Program-made: the position numbers and the translations under genes
The notes under the pieces: model-generated
Seen by the model: the letters and a program-made list of their open reading frames with translations, nothing else
Told to the model about the DNA's origin: nothing
Database searches by the model: none
DNA from: Daphnia carinata
Lineage: Eukaryota > Arthropoda > Branchiopoda > Diplostraca > Daphniidae
NCBI RefSeq assembly: GCF_022539665.2
Contig: NC_081337.1
Location: forward strand, 8,036,679-8,100,678
Reading direction: 5' to 3'
Length of the DNA stretch: 64,000 bases
Part shown: positions 13,081 to 24,880 of the stretch, piece after piece
How the letters are laid out: every line of letters begins with the position of its first letter
Position numbering within the stretch: position 1 is the stretch's first letter

Positions 13081-13548
13081 TTTACTATTTCGTTCTCGGC
13101 TCGCAAAACCATTGACTTATCGGGAAACTGTTCTTACAAAATTTATGGTTTCCTGGTAAAGAATGTGATTGTTTTGCAAAAGACCTTAAGTACAATTCTT
13201 ATTTGAAACTCTCATGTTGAGTTTCAGCAATGCCTTAATACGTTTTCTAGTAAAAAGAAGTGTTTGTTTTTGTTTCTACCTTACCTTCCCTTCTTAAGAA
13301 ATGATAAGCTAGAGCTCAGAAGCTTTTTTTATTAAAAAATAGCTCCAAGGCCGTTCCGCAAAACAAAGACAGGACTTTTATGGTAATGAAGGCGTATTAT
13401 AGTTCACTATTTTCATTTTCGGTAGCGAAAATCATTTGACGTACGAATAGCGATTTCCTTTTACTTTTAGCAGATAACGAAAGCAGTAACCATCGAAGAT
13501 TTGAACAAGTTACTGTCGATTTCTTGATTGCACATCCATTTCACAAGC

Positions 13549-16500
13549 TCACCAGAAGGAACTACAGAAATAGCAGAGGAAGGCAGAGACTGAATACCTC
13601 TCTGCAAAACAGATAAGAAGAGCCAATCCACATCCGACAGCTAAAATAAGGAAAGCACCTTGTAAATCTGAAAGGCCAAGACCTTTGGGTCCGCCAATGG
13701 GTTGTATGATCCGACCGCATTTACCACCAGAAGACGGCCAATAAATTTTCTTCCAATAGTTTCCAAGACCCGCTTCCATCATCTGCATAATCCTAGAAAA
13801 TAAATCTTAGTTACCACAAAAGCATTTTTGAATTAAACTATTACTTTTTATCCAGCAAAGGTTTGAGGGAGCTTTTTTTTGGTAACGGGAATGCTAAATT
13901 GACTTTGAAGAATTCTTCATAGGCAAAACTGAGACGACACATGCCCGAGCGCTCGTAATCTTCAGCAATGAAAGAAGTGAGATAAGATTTTTCCTGTTGG
14001 ATTGAATAAATAGACGTACGCAGTTAAAATAACAAAGCATATTAGGGGTACAAAATAAGATGAACTTGCATCAATATACGCATGGCTGCCTTGAGTAACT
14101 TGATGAATTCCATCCAGGCCGGAATCTATAAGGCTGCCCCGAGTATCTAACAATCCATCTGTCCATTCAAATCTACTTTATCACACAAATACATCAGGAT
14201 AAAAGAAATGTTTTTTTTTTTTTTACCCCCAATAGTCTTGTAAACTCCCGTTGTCGCCTCCTATTAAAAGATTGGCATTAACATTCTTAATTATTTTTTA
14301 GACATGAAAAATAACGACAGGTTATGAGCACTTCATTTGGCTCTACCCACTTACCGAGAAAAGTGATTCGAGAGCTGTTCCTCGTGGAATAATCCATTTC
14401 AGGTGGGAAACCGGCAATTCCTCAAGCTTATTGATAATAGGCGTTAATATTGGAAAACGCAAAAATGAAACAAGAACTCCAACATATGCACTTGCAAACA
14501 CGACAGCGATTAAACACCAAACGGCTCCTAGCAAACGAGGTGAAAACCCAAACGACGCGAATTTTTGCCCGGCTAAAGCGAGAAATTTTACAGAAAAAAT
14601 AATGAGATCTGCTCTTTGCCTGTAATTAAAAATAAATACATTGGCCGATCAGTACTCCAAGTACGAAGACGTATTGTTTCGCTAAGCCTGGGCATGTTTT
14701 TTCCCCATGAGGGAATTGTAAACACTTAAAATGCGCCCAGACAATGGCGGGCAGGATTACCACAAAAACACTCAATAGAAGCCAAACCTGTTAAGTGAGC
14801 CTTCTATTAGTGCTAATTTTAAATGTGATTTCTGAAGACTTTCTTACCTCCCAAACAAATGGCTTCACACAAACTAGCAAGCGATTTTCCTCACCGGGTG
14901 GCGGGATCAATATAGTGGCCGTTTCTTCGTGAAACCCTACGGAGAAGTCGACAACTTCATATCGAGAATAAGTAACAGAAAACGGGCCCAAACCAATGTC
15001 GGCATCCTACAAAAATTAAGAATTGGACGCATGAAATAGAACAGGATAGGATGACCTTTACTTGCTCAAGAATCAATCCAATCATTCCATCCCAACTTTC
15101 ATTTGGCATTATTTTTCCATAGCTTTTGTCAACAGGAAAGACGACTTCGTATCTACGAGAATAATTTAAAATTTCTAAATAACATCAATGAAGAAACAGT
15201 TGGCAGTGCTACTAGTCTCTTAAACGTACGTAAAGTTGTATGCTTCTTGCAACGCGTTAATGATTTCGTAGCAATATCCTTTGTACGCGATGACAGATCC
15301 ATACGAGTCGCGCTCAAAAATCACAAAAGGTGGTCGCTGAACTTGCCGAAAACCAAACGAGGTTTTACTATTAAGGATTCGATGATGAAAAGGCATTGGT
15401 TTTACCTCAAGTGACGTTAATCGTAAATGCTTCCCATTCAATAAACGGTGCCATTTCACGTTGTCAGGTAGATCTGGGGAATTGAACGTCACTGGATAGG
15501 AGACGTTACTCCATTGGAGATCATCTAAACCAGCACATTCTTGCAGTTCTCTACTTGCACTGCTACCGTTATCCACACAAGAAACATATACTGATCACCT
15601 ATCTGGTATTAAAATACTTATTTAATTTTTTACCTAGACGTTACATTGTCCATGAGGAAAAGTCTTGTGTTGTTGTCCATGAACGGGAAACACATATTTT
15701 GTTCCAACCACCGGGTGATACTAAGAGTGCCACAGGTATCCCTGTTAAAGTCCTTTAAAATAGTATAGTTATAAAAAAATATACATGGTAGAAAATTGAA
15801 GTGAGTAAGTATGAAGGGGAAGATTTACATTCAGCTGATAAAATTCTAAACCTTCAGTTTCCCATTCATTAGTTACTGCAGGGCACGGCGAAAAGTCCAG
15901 CCGAAGAAATGGTAGCATAAAAGAAAACAAAACTGCTTCGATAATATCAGCAATTCGACATTCGATGACAGATACCACCATGCCGTCCAATGACTGTACT
16001 TGATCTGGTGTGGGAGAAAAGGAGGAATAAAATTACTTATTCATGACGTATTAGGTACCCTTCAATATCACATAGGTTACAGAACATGTTTCATTGTCAG
16101 AAGTCCCTTATGAAAGAAAATCTAACAGCGTATACGAAATTGTTCACGATTCCCTTAACTAATTCAAAAGGCAATCAATAAAGCGGATGTGAATAGTCTT
16201 GCACTACGTACAGACAAAACAAGCAGGTGCGGCTATATCCGAAGACATCTTACCTAATATTCCGGGCAACTGCGAATCATTCGAGATCTGGAATGTTTTG
16301 TAGCTAGCTAATGCTGGACGGCAAACACGGTTAGCATCGCCAACAGCAGCACTCATCCATGATTCTACGTTGCTACTTGGCTGATGTCGGTCTAATCCCT
16401 CATCATAAATCAGAGCTTCAAGTACAGCCCATCAGGTAGAGCACCGGAAAGAGACCATACAAAAGACAATAAAAAAAGAGAACACAAAAGATCTTCTAAC

Positions 16501-16592
16501 AGGTAACACATACCGAATCTAAAACAAAAAATTCCCATAGCGCGATGCACGGTAATCAAAATCTTTACAATGATTTTCCACGACGACAGCAT
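13549..16592 (-). CDS. Ionotropic receptor (IR, iGluR-like), copy 1
   Basis: IRs are ligand-gated cation channels related to ionotropic glutamate receptors and serve chemosensation in arthropods. The gene starts with a hydrophobic, signal-peptide-like exon (16592-16514) followed by an in-frame exon 16415-16254. The ligand-binding lobe S1 shows RPPFVIFERD, GYCYEIINAL and ADIGLGPFSVTYSRYEVVDF, with Arg at the position that binds glutamate in iGluRs. TM1 lies near 14790-14690, and TM3 (VVFASAYVGVLVSFLRFP) replaces the SYTANLAAF motif with AYVGVLVSF. S2 has PRGTALESLF and QGSHAYID, and TM4 (FLILAVGCGLALLICF) lies before the stop. About ten or more short exons. The 118-codon frame at 15576-15220 may hide a small intron. 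The receptor is divergent and its ligand is unknown. Confidence 0.85.
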
Positions 16593-16710
16593 TTTCTTAC
16601 AGCTCTTCGCTGATACTTAATTCAGAGGCAAAGGTCTGAAGAAACTGAACCTATTCGTTTGGCAACGAATCCCTCTGTCTAATGAGGGTTTCGCAACAAA
16701 CGTCTTTGCC

Positions 16711-16717
16711 TTTATAG
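16711..16717 (-). promoter_or_regulatory. Putative TATA box of IR copy 1
   Basis: On the minus strand the sequence reads cctctataaaggc, about 120 bases upstream of the receptor start codon. The identical site lies upstream of the second copy at 48317-48323. Position fits a core promoter, but this is motif reading only. Confidence 0.35.
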
Positions 16718-17029
16718 AGGAATATAAGCATACGTCGAAGCCTTCGGTTCAGCAGTATAGGGCCATTTATCATACACCTCAATTGAACCCATTGTTGACA
16801 TGCTCTGCAAGACGAAGGCGGTCGATTGTGGGACTAGCTTTTGTAACTACACCTGCTAATTCCTGCACCTGAGCGGCCTTTATAAAGGCCTTTGCAAATA
16901 ATACAGGAATGGCAATGAAATTAGTTTTAAACGAAATTCAATTGAGGTTTAAGGACATAGACAACCAACCTTACGTTGAGCATCCTAAACACCAATACAG
17001 TCAACGAAATTAATTGGAGCTACTAATAA

Positions 17030-19098
17030 TACCCATCTAGAATCATGATCCCAATAAGGAGCTTGGACATCTTAAACTTTGGGAAGATGCTGTAAAACAT
17101 CTGGATAATCCAACAAGCCTCAACAACACACCTATTTCAGTAAATAGACGTGCCATAATTACACAAGAAGATCTTGATAGTTGGGTGTTGGTAATTAATT
17201 CATTTCATTTAGACTATTTAATGTATTTCTTTCATAAATGTTGATATTTCTTTTTAGAATTTCCTCGTTGTTGACGTCTTACCAATAAATACCGTCGAGA
17301 AACCTGGTTTCAAACAACTAGTTAATAGTATGGCCCCGACTCTAGTTTTACACGGACGAACGTTTTTTACAAACAGACTGGAGACTATATACAATGAAAG
17401 AAGGTTACAGCTGATTGATGCTCTTAGCAAATCTACAGATGCAGCAACGACTATAGACGCATGGACTAGTAGAAGGAAATCGTATCTCGGTGAGACGATT
17501 CATTGGTTTGACGTTGAATCCTTAAAACGAAGAAGTGCCTGTCTTGCCATACGACGGATCAAAGGGCGCCATACGTATGACGTGCTGACAAAAATGATTG
17601 AAGATCTCCACAAGGAATATGAAGTTGTTGACAAGCTGCGAGGAGCAACAACTGACAACGGTTCAAATTTTTTAAAGGCGTTTCGGGAGAGTGCATCTGC
17701 ATCTGCATTTGCATCTGATGTGCCCAATTATGATGATGATGACTTTGAACAATCTGACGAAGAAGACATGTTATATTTCGAAATTGGTGAAATTATTGAC
17801 GATAGAATCACACAAGACTATTTCGCTAACAATGTGAATCCCACTCTACCTATGCACCGAAAATGTGCCTGTCATCTGCTGAGTTTGATAGCGAAGGCTG
17901 ATATATCAAAGATTCAAGATCACACATTTCAAGAATTGAGAAATTCGACGCTTGTAAACATTCAACTGTTGCTGAATAAACAAACATCAAGTTCCCTGAA
18001 TTCGGACCTCATAATAGAACTAATTGGACAATTTTTCATTCAAAAAAACGAAACAAGATGGAATTCAGAGTATTACGCTATACGCTGCATTGTCCGATTA
18101 TTGAGAACGAAGAGTCGAGCAATGAGAAAACTTTTTGAAGCGCTCGTTTAACTCCTTTCACGCCTAACGAGGAGCAGTTCCTGAAGGAATACACGAAGAT
18201 AATGCGATATATCACTGATGCGTTAGACGTGTTGCAAGGCGAGAAGAATATCGGCTTGGGGTTCCTACTTCCAACAATTTCTGTTTAAAAAAAAAACTGG
18301 CTTTGCTACAAGACAATTCGTCGATTATTAAATGTCAATCACTAATCACTGGACTGCTTGACGCTATCTATGAGAGGTAATATTTTTTGTTTTTTTTCTC
18401 AATTCCGAGTTAAAAATAGTTGAATAGATTAATAAGATATTTTTGCAATAATTCTAGATTTGAACACATGTTCTCAGAGAATGAGCTACGTTTGGCTACG
18501 ATTACCAACCCGTTTTTTAAGCTCTCATGGTTGGATAATGAAGACGATGTTCGTCGCGCAAAAACTTTGCTCAGAGGAGAATTTGTCCGGTTTCAGGGAC
18601 TAAACAACGAGTTCAAATCGTAAATTATAATGTACAGTTAAAGAGTAATAATTCTGACGCAAATTTTATTTCATTACATTTGTTCGTTCTTTATAGTTCG
18701 GATGATTCAAGTGACGGGACCTCCTCTTCAATATCAGATCCCAGTCCGGAAAAAAAACAGAGACGGCGAAGGATTTTTTTTTGCCTCAATTACTAAACGA
18801 AATGAAAAGTCAAAGGTAATTGATGAAGTAGAGACATTCCTTAAGATGTGTGGAAATCTAGATGACCTACCAAATTATCCAAACATCATGAAGATGTATA
18901 AGTAAGTGCCGTGCCGACATTCTATGTGTATTGTCATTATACGTAATTCATCACTAATGTAATTTTTTTAGACGATATAACGTGACTTTGCCCTCTTCCG
19001 CCGCAGTTGAGAGACTTTTTAGTCAAGCTAGACTAATTTTTACCGCGAAGAGATATCAACTTACTGACAAACATTTTGAAATGTTACTTTTTTTTTAA
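17030..19098 (+). pseudogene. hAT-family transposase remnant
   Basis: Frame 17330-18151 carries the RNase H-like transposase features of hAT elements: TIDAWTSRRKSYL and ATTDNGSNFLKAF. A later exon near 18972 encodes PSSAAVERLFSQARLIFTAK, the C-terminal hAT dimerisation signature. An upstream exon (about 17040-17196) joins through an intron. The frame is broken after residue 273, again in an A-run at 18287, and in the exon near 18760, so it cannot make one protein. No N-terminal BED finger or clear terminal inverted repeats were found. It starts directly at the right edge of segmental duplication copy 1. Confidence 0.8.
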
Positions 19099-19410
19099 AT
19101 TAACAACGAAATGCTAAATAATTGGTAAAATGACTAAAATCAATAAATGGTTGTAAGAGTTAATCAATTATTGGTGTGTCGAATTAATGCTTTTGGCTTG
19201 TTCGATATCAGTAAAAATAAGAAAATTAACAAAAGAAAACGGCTTAAATCTTAAATTAAAGCTCAAAGAACAAATATCTGTACCAATTTTAATCATGTTT
19301 ATTTTATTGACCGATAGATGGCGCAGGAAATTAATCGCGAAGATAAGTTTGAGTACGATCAAACTCAAAAAATTGATCGCACGGCAAGTCTGGATACAGT
19401 GTAACTGATT

Positions 19411-21105
19411 TTACGATTTAACGGTGTTCCCGAAAAAATATCCGCATGTGACTGCAGAAATGCCTCCGGAAGTTGTGTCAACACAAAAACCAAATTGGTA
19501 CACGTGTGCCAAAAGCATTATTCCCCAGATACAAAAAAAGGTCAGAATCATCATCAGTACTATGCAACCGATAGTGCGCATTATGTCTTTACATGTACGT
19601 CCGCTAGCTTTAAAGCTTCCGACTGGAGTATCAACTTCCAAGGCATTTGGCGGTCTTTTTGTCTCCGTTTCCTTTTCTGATGTTTCCGTTTGGCTGGTTT
19701 TTGGCGCGGCGGCTGGTGGGGCCGCTGGCGCGGCGGCTGGTGGGGCCGCTGGCGCGGCGGCTGGTGGGGCCGCTGGCGCGGCGGCTGGCGCGGCGGCTGG
19801 TCGGGCCGCTGGCGCGGCGGCTGGTCGGGCCGCTGGCGCGGCGGCTGGTCGGGCCGCTGGCGCGGCGGCTGGTCGGGCCGCTGGCGCGGCGGCTGGTCGG
19901 GCCGCTGGCGCGGCGGCTGGTCGGGCCGCTGGCGCGGCGGCTGGTCGGGCCGCTGGCGCGGCGGCTGGTCGGGCCGCTGGCGCGGCGGCTGGTCGGGCCG
20001 CTGGCGCGGCGGCTGGTCGGGCCGCTGGCGCGGCGGCTGGTCGGGCCGCTGGCGCGGCGGCTGGTCGGGCCGCTGGCGCGGCGGCTGGTCGGGCCGCTGG
20101 CGCGGCGGCTGGTCGGGCCGCTGGCGCGGCGGCTGGTCGGGCCGCTGGCGCGGCGGCTGGTCGGGCCGCTGGCGCGGCGGCTGGTCGGGCCGCTGGCGCG
20201 GCGGCTGGTCGGGCCGCTGGCGCGGCGGCTGGTCGGGCCGCTGGCGCGGCGGCTGGTCGGGCCGCTGGCGCGGCGGCTGGTCGGGCCGCTGGCGCGGCGG
20301 CTGGTCGGGCCGCTGGCGCGGCGGCTGGTCGGGCCGCTGGCGCGGCGGCTGGTCGGGCCGCTGGTCGGGCCGCTGGCGCCGGGAGTACTGGTCGGGCCGC
20401 TGGCGCCGGGAGTACTGGTCGGGCCGCTGGCGCCGGGAGTACTGGTCGGGCCGCTGGCGCCGGGAGTACTGGTCGGGCCGCTGGCGCCGGGAGTACTGGT
20501 CGGGCCGCTGGCGCCGGGAGTACTGGTCGGGCCGCTGGCGCCGGGAGTACTGGTCGGGCCGCTGGCGCCGGGAATACTGGTCGGGCCGCTGGCGCGGTGG
20601 CTGGTCGGGAATACTGGTGTGCTGGCCGGGAATACTGGTGTGCTGGCCGGGAATACTGGTCGGCTGGCCGGGAATACTGGTGTGCTGGCCGGGAATACTG
20701 GTCGGCTGGCCGGGAATACTGGTGTGCTGGCCGGGAATACTGGTGTGCTGGCCGGGAATACTGGTCGGCTGGCCGGGAATACTGGTGTGCTGGCCGGGAA
20801 TACTGGTGTGCTGGCCAGGAATACTGGTCGGCTGGCCGGGAATACTGGTCGGCTGGTCGCTGGTGAGAAGTTGGTGGAGCCGCTTTACGGTCGGACTGGG
20901 GGTCTCCATAGGTCATCGACGGGTAATGCGAGTGACAGTAGCACTGGGGATTTTCATGCCTCGTCGTCGGGTAGTGCGGGTGGCAGTAGCTACAAGTTTC
21001 ATTGCAGCAAAATTGGTCGAGAATACTATCAGGGAAAAATTCATCATGAACCTGATGACAACAGTAATCGGAATTCGAAGGCGTGTGTAAGTATTCGTAC
21101 GACAT
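19411..21105 (-). CDS. Minisatellite-encoded Pro/Ala/Arg-rich membrane protein
   Basis: A single 564-residue frame of unrecognised family. The N-terminal 75 residues are Cys/His/Tyr-rich (CSYCHPHYP, CYCHSHYP). Next come about twelve 7-residue units of the RPAHQYS/RPADQYS type, about eight units of PAARPVLPA type, about 25 units of the 8-residue PAARPAAA type and three PAAPPAAA units. After a charged linker (SEKETETKRPP) one strong membrane segment (IGCIVLMMILTFFCIWGIML) precedes a short tail with two cysteines, so a tail-anchored or type II topology is plausible. The start was chosen because the unique N- and C-terminal parts both lie in this frame. GC content far exceeds the neighbours. Other frames through the repeat are also open, so the coding frame is an inference. 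Confidence 0.55.
   Translation of the reverse strand: MSYEYLHTPSNSDYCCHQVHDEFFPDSILDQFCCNETCSYCHPHYPTTRHENPQCYCHSHYPSMTYGDPQSDRKAAPPTSHQRPADQYSRPADQYSWPAHQYSRPAHQYSRPADQYSRPAHQYSRPAHQYSRPADQYSRPAHQYSRPADQYSRPAHQYSRPAHQYSRPATAPAARPVFPAPAARPVLPAPAARPVLPAPAARPVLPAPAARPVLPAPAARPVLPAPAARPVLPAPAARPVLPAPAARPAARPAAAPAARPAAAPAARPAAAPAARPAAAPAARPAAAPAARPAAAPAARPAAAPAARPAAAPAARPAAAPAARPAAAPAARPAAAPAARPAAAPAARPAAAPAARPAAAPAARPAAAPAARPAAAPAARPAAAPAARPAAAPAARPAAAPAARPAAAPAARPAAAPAARPAAAPAARPAAAPAARPAAAPAAAPAAPPAAAPAAPPAAAPAAPPAAAPKTSQTETSEKETETKRPPNALEVDTPVGSFKASGRTCKDIMRTIGCIVLMMILTFFCIWGIMLLAHVYQFGFCVDTTSGGISAVTCGYFFGNTVKS
19700..20870. repeat. GC-rich 24-bp and 21-bp minisatellite
   Basis: About 1.2 kb of perfect or near-perfect units. 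The main unit is ggctggtcgggccgctggcg plus cggc (24 bp). It grades into a variant with a gggagtactgg segment (24 bp), then into 21-bp units around ggccgggaatactgg. Unit lengths are multiples of three, so frames survive copy-number change. The long exact run suggests recent expansion and possible length polymorphism. Confidence 0.97.
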
Positions 21106-21128
21106 TGTTGCAAATCAGGGGGCCTTAG

Positions 21129-21500
21129 AATAGAATTTAAAATGCCCATGCTCGGCTCATATGCACGGCTCGCAGAGAATTGCTAAAAGTTTGGTCCTTG
21201 GTACCAGCTTTTTTGGTCCAGAATCATTATTTAAGATATTTAAGAAATTTTTCACGCGACTTCGGATTTCAAACTATTTTTCGCATGTATTTCATTGTAA
21301 TTATATGTAGTTTAACAATTACGTTTTTAAATTAATTGATGATTCTTATGATCTAGCAGCGCCTCTATCGCATCTTTATGGCACCATGAGTGGCGGTACC
21401 TAGATGCTGTTCAGCTGCCTTGACACTACGCAAAACACTTTGTTACCCAACACATATCACAGGCTCCAAAACATACGTATACCAAAGAACTTAGAGCGAA
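21129..21500. other. Spacer, nothing recognised
   Basis: AT-rich sequence between the repeat-encoded gene and the guanylyl cyclase remnant. No frame or RNA motif was recognised. Confidence 0.4.
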
Positions 21501-21504
21501 AATG

Positions 21505-24500
21505 ACACCTAGAAATATTATGATTATCCGCAACATTGCAAAACGAGCAACTGAAATCCCTTAGGCGGCGACTTCGACTGTTTTCCAGCCAAAAACACCC
21601 AATAGACAAGGTATACAATGGCTTCAAAAATGCTAAAAATTTAGTTTCCGAAAGGATGTGGTGTCTTTCCTGCCCTCATCCATTTACGCTGGTTACGCGT
21701 ACGATGTTATCATGGTTTATACGCAAGCTCTGGCTTTCCATGTTAAGAAACATGGCTCAAGTAGGAATAGCGTAATGGAAACAGCCTTGAACTGATCACT
21801 CCTATTCAACACTATATTGGAAATTCTAAACTTCGCAAGTAAGCTATTTATAAATTGCCTTGAGGTGATTGCTGATAAAGTCATTGTTGCAGGTGTTCGA
21901 GGAGGATTTATTTCCTTTAATGCAAATGGAGATACCGATGACAGCTACATCGCTGTGGCTCTTCAGATTTATTCCCATCAAATCTCAATTCATCCGTATA
22001 CGTCCAAATGAATGTGATTGTTCCCTTTGGTTCTCTTTTTTGGAACTGCAATAGTACCAAAAATATGGTTGTGAAAGAGGTGTCGTATAACAATTTTAGA
22101 TGTTCTACCCGACTTCTGAGCTGAATCACACACTTCAGACCTGTTTTGCCGGTTTGAAAGCAATTCTGAAGATCAAGTGATTTATGACGTTGAATTACTC
22201 AATGACAACTTTAATATGACCATGATTGTTGCCCATCTGCTCACTTTGGCTGCGATGGTATATCTGTTTACACATCAAGCCAAAAAACTAGCTGCAAAAA
22301 GGGACATCCTCACAATCAAAGTAGCCATATCGACGGACGCGGAACTTAGTGCTCATCACTTAAATCTGAAACAGGTAAAAAATCGGAATTGAAATGCAGC
22401 CTAAATATAGTTAAATTGTACCTTTTTTAGGCCAGTTTTAATAGATGATTCTAATTGCAAAGAAAAGTATTGCACTAAAATAATTCGATTCACAATGTAA
22501 AACAAAATTGACAATTATTTTTGTTTCTAGATGCGGGTTATGAATCATCCTTTGCACCCAAATAAGGTAGTTGACGACTGGCGAATGAAAGTCTGGAACA
22601 AATCTATCAAATGGACATCTTCGTGGCCAGCACTCGATTGTGAAACTATTGGAGAAATTCGCCAAGTAAGTTAACTTTTTGGTTGTTGTTTTAATGTACA
22701 TTGTTACACTATGGATACGATATAGATGCACAGGCTTCAGCACGATAACATAAATCCATTTATATGCGCCATCGTTGAACCTGCTCGGATATGTATCATT
22801 ACTGAATTTCAGTCCCGGAAAAGTCTTATGGCAATTTCCTTTGTTATTGCGATTCTATTATGACCCGTACAACACTTCTACACAACCGTATTTTTTTTTC
22901 AGGACTTTCTATCAACATCTAATAACGATTTGAACTGTAAACTGATTGCTTCTCTTGCACTTGATTTGGTCAAAGGCATGCTCTACATTCATAGCTCCGA
23001 TTTACGCTGCCACGGAAATCTAAAATCTGCGAATTGCTTGGTCGATTCAAATTGGACTCTTAAAGCAGCGGATTTTGGTTTACACAAATTGCGGAATGCT
23101 GCGAAAGACTAGCAAGAACGAAAGAGACTATTGCTTTGGTAAGTCCAATTTATCCTGTATCTTGCGTAATAAACGTGCGGGTTTTTGGCTATAGCAATCT
23201 TGGGTAGCTTTTTAAAGTATCTCAGAATATTTCATTTCAGATTTACTATGGACAGCCCCAGAAATCTTACGTAACCCATCCTTAACGGGCACACCCGAAG
23301 GTGATGTCTATTCTTTCGCCATCATTCTGCATGAAATGGTCTGTCGGCTAGGTCCTTTTGCTATCTATTATAACCTTGGTGATCCTGCAAGTACTACCTT
23401 TACTTTTAGCTGTCGAATTACCTATTCTGATTTAAACAATTTGAATTCAAGGAATCATCAATCAAATAACGCATACCGTTCGAGGATGTCAAATTCCAGC
23501 ACCACCGCCTATTGGAGTATTGAATTTGATCCTTTGAGGTCGCAAATGTTTTAAATCAAAGTTTGTCATGAAATAGAATTTAGACTGTCGCCTGGCATAC
23601 ATGTTTCCTTGTATGGTTGACTGCTGGATTGAAGATCCCAATGAGCGTCCTAATTTCACCTCTCTTCTGAACTATTTGACGAAACTAGGAGGGACCAGGT
23701 AAGATCTAATTATCTACTTCTAATATGCAAATACATCTAAATTAAAGATATTTATTGCAGCACGCATGGTGCATATAAAAAACGTTAGCGTTAGAAGACA
23801 TGTGCATAGAAGAGGAGAAGCGCGCTTTAGAAGAAGAAATTCAAGAAATTGACGAAGTGCTGCATCGTATTATTCTCAAGTAACTTCTCTCGTTATGTTT
23901 TCTTTTTACCTTATAGATAGTTATTCTTTGTTTGCATAGATCAGTAGCTAACTGTTTGGCGAATGGACTGCCAGCTGAAGCGGAGCTGTGGGAGAACGTG
24001 ACTGTCTTCGAAGCGGATTTGGTAGGGTTTACAGAAATAGCATCTGAAAGGAAACCGCTAGGAGTGAGTCAACTTTTAAAGATCGAGAAAGGTGGGCATG
24101 GTTTTTAATCTCATTTGATATGCAGACCATGATCCTTTTAGACGATGTTTATACCTTGTTCGATTCCATCGCCAGGGGCTACGATGTTTGCAAAATAGGA
24201 ACGATCGGAGATGCCTACATTGTGGTACACAAAAAATTCGTAGTAATTTATTTAGGTTGTAGGGCATTCTCTCTGATGGCCTTATCTCTTCGCAAAGCTT
24301 GTCTATGATGAAAGCTAAAACAATCGGATTTGCAAAGGTTTCAGGTATACAGCCTACCCATGGAAAGAATTCTGCTGGAGAAATTGCCTCTAGGGCTTTG
24401 GAAGATGTGGAAAAAATGAAAGGTTCCGGAATCGGACATCGAGGCAAGCCACTAGTAGTGCACATTGGCGTTCATACCGGTAAGATTTACTTTAAAATAT

Positions 24501-24880
24501 CATTTCACGCGGAATTGCACAACCGACAGCTTGTCTCTAGAAAATGATAAGCTGAAAACATTTTTCACGTTTTAAATGAACGGATGTGTCTGAACTAATT
24601 CCGAATGAAATGCACTTATTAACTTTTCTTGCACACATTTTTTTAAAAATATGTACCGTAGGTGACTAACGGGAGTAGTGCGCAGTACTATAATGCCTAC
24701 CTATTCCATCTTGGGTGACACGGCGTCTTTAGCGTCACGATTGGAGTCCACGAGCTCGGAACTGCGCATCCAGATTAGTGAAGCCAGCTATCAAGAACTA
24801 CAGCAAATTGAGGCTACATAACTGAAGAACGCACTTATAGAAATGAGGCTGCAGAATCATTCAAAACTTATTGGCTGATC
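21505..24880 (+). pseudogene. Receptor guanylyl cyclase, degraded
   Basis: Receptor guanylyl cyclases convert GTP to cGMP. The order of parts fits: ANF-receptor fragment (SSIYAGYAYDVIMVYTQAL near 21675; then GGFISFNANGDTDDSY), a membrane segment (MTMIVAHLLTLAAMVYLFT, about 22213), kinase-homology pieces ([69 protein letters not shown]), the linker helix and the cyclase domain (FEADLVGFTE, TLFDSIARGYDVCKIGTIGD, ILGDTASLASRLES, TYWLIGK). Damage is visible: a stop or frame slip early in the ectodomain, and the exon after 24660 needs a one-base shift to read VVRSTIMPTYS. Guanine-selecting Glu (ETIGDAY) is Gly and the partner Cys is Ser. Called a pseudogene, but unusual splicing could rescue part of it. 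Confidence 0.7.

Larger units (their letters stand above)
10200..17022. repeat. Segmental duplication, copy 1
   Basis: This block recurs in direct orientation at 42342-48622. The offset is 32142 at the left edge and 31606 across the receptor gene, because copy 1 carries more 319-bp repeat units. Coding and intronic sequence differ by only occasional single bases (for example 14495 region, Ile versus Ser codon), so the duplication is recent. The right homology edge lies in gagctactaat near 17022, where copy 1 passes into a hAT remnant. Confidence 0.95.

Noticed and set aside
19424-21128. Three long plus-strand frames (466-493 codons) across the minisatellite
   Set aside because: They arise because the repeat unit has no stops in any register. 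They lack unique conserved ends, while the minus frame has a Cys/His-rich start and a membrane anchor.
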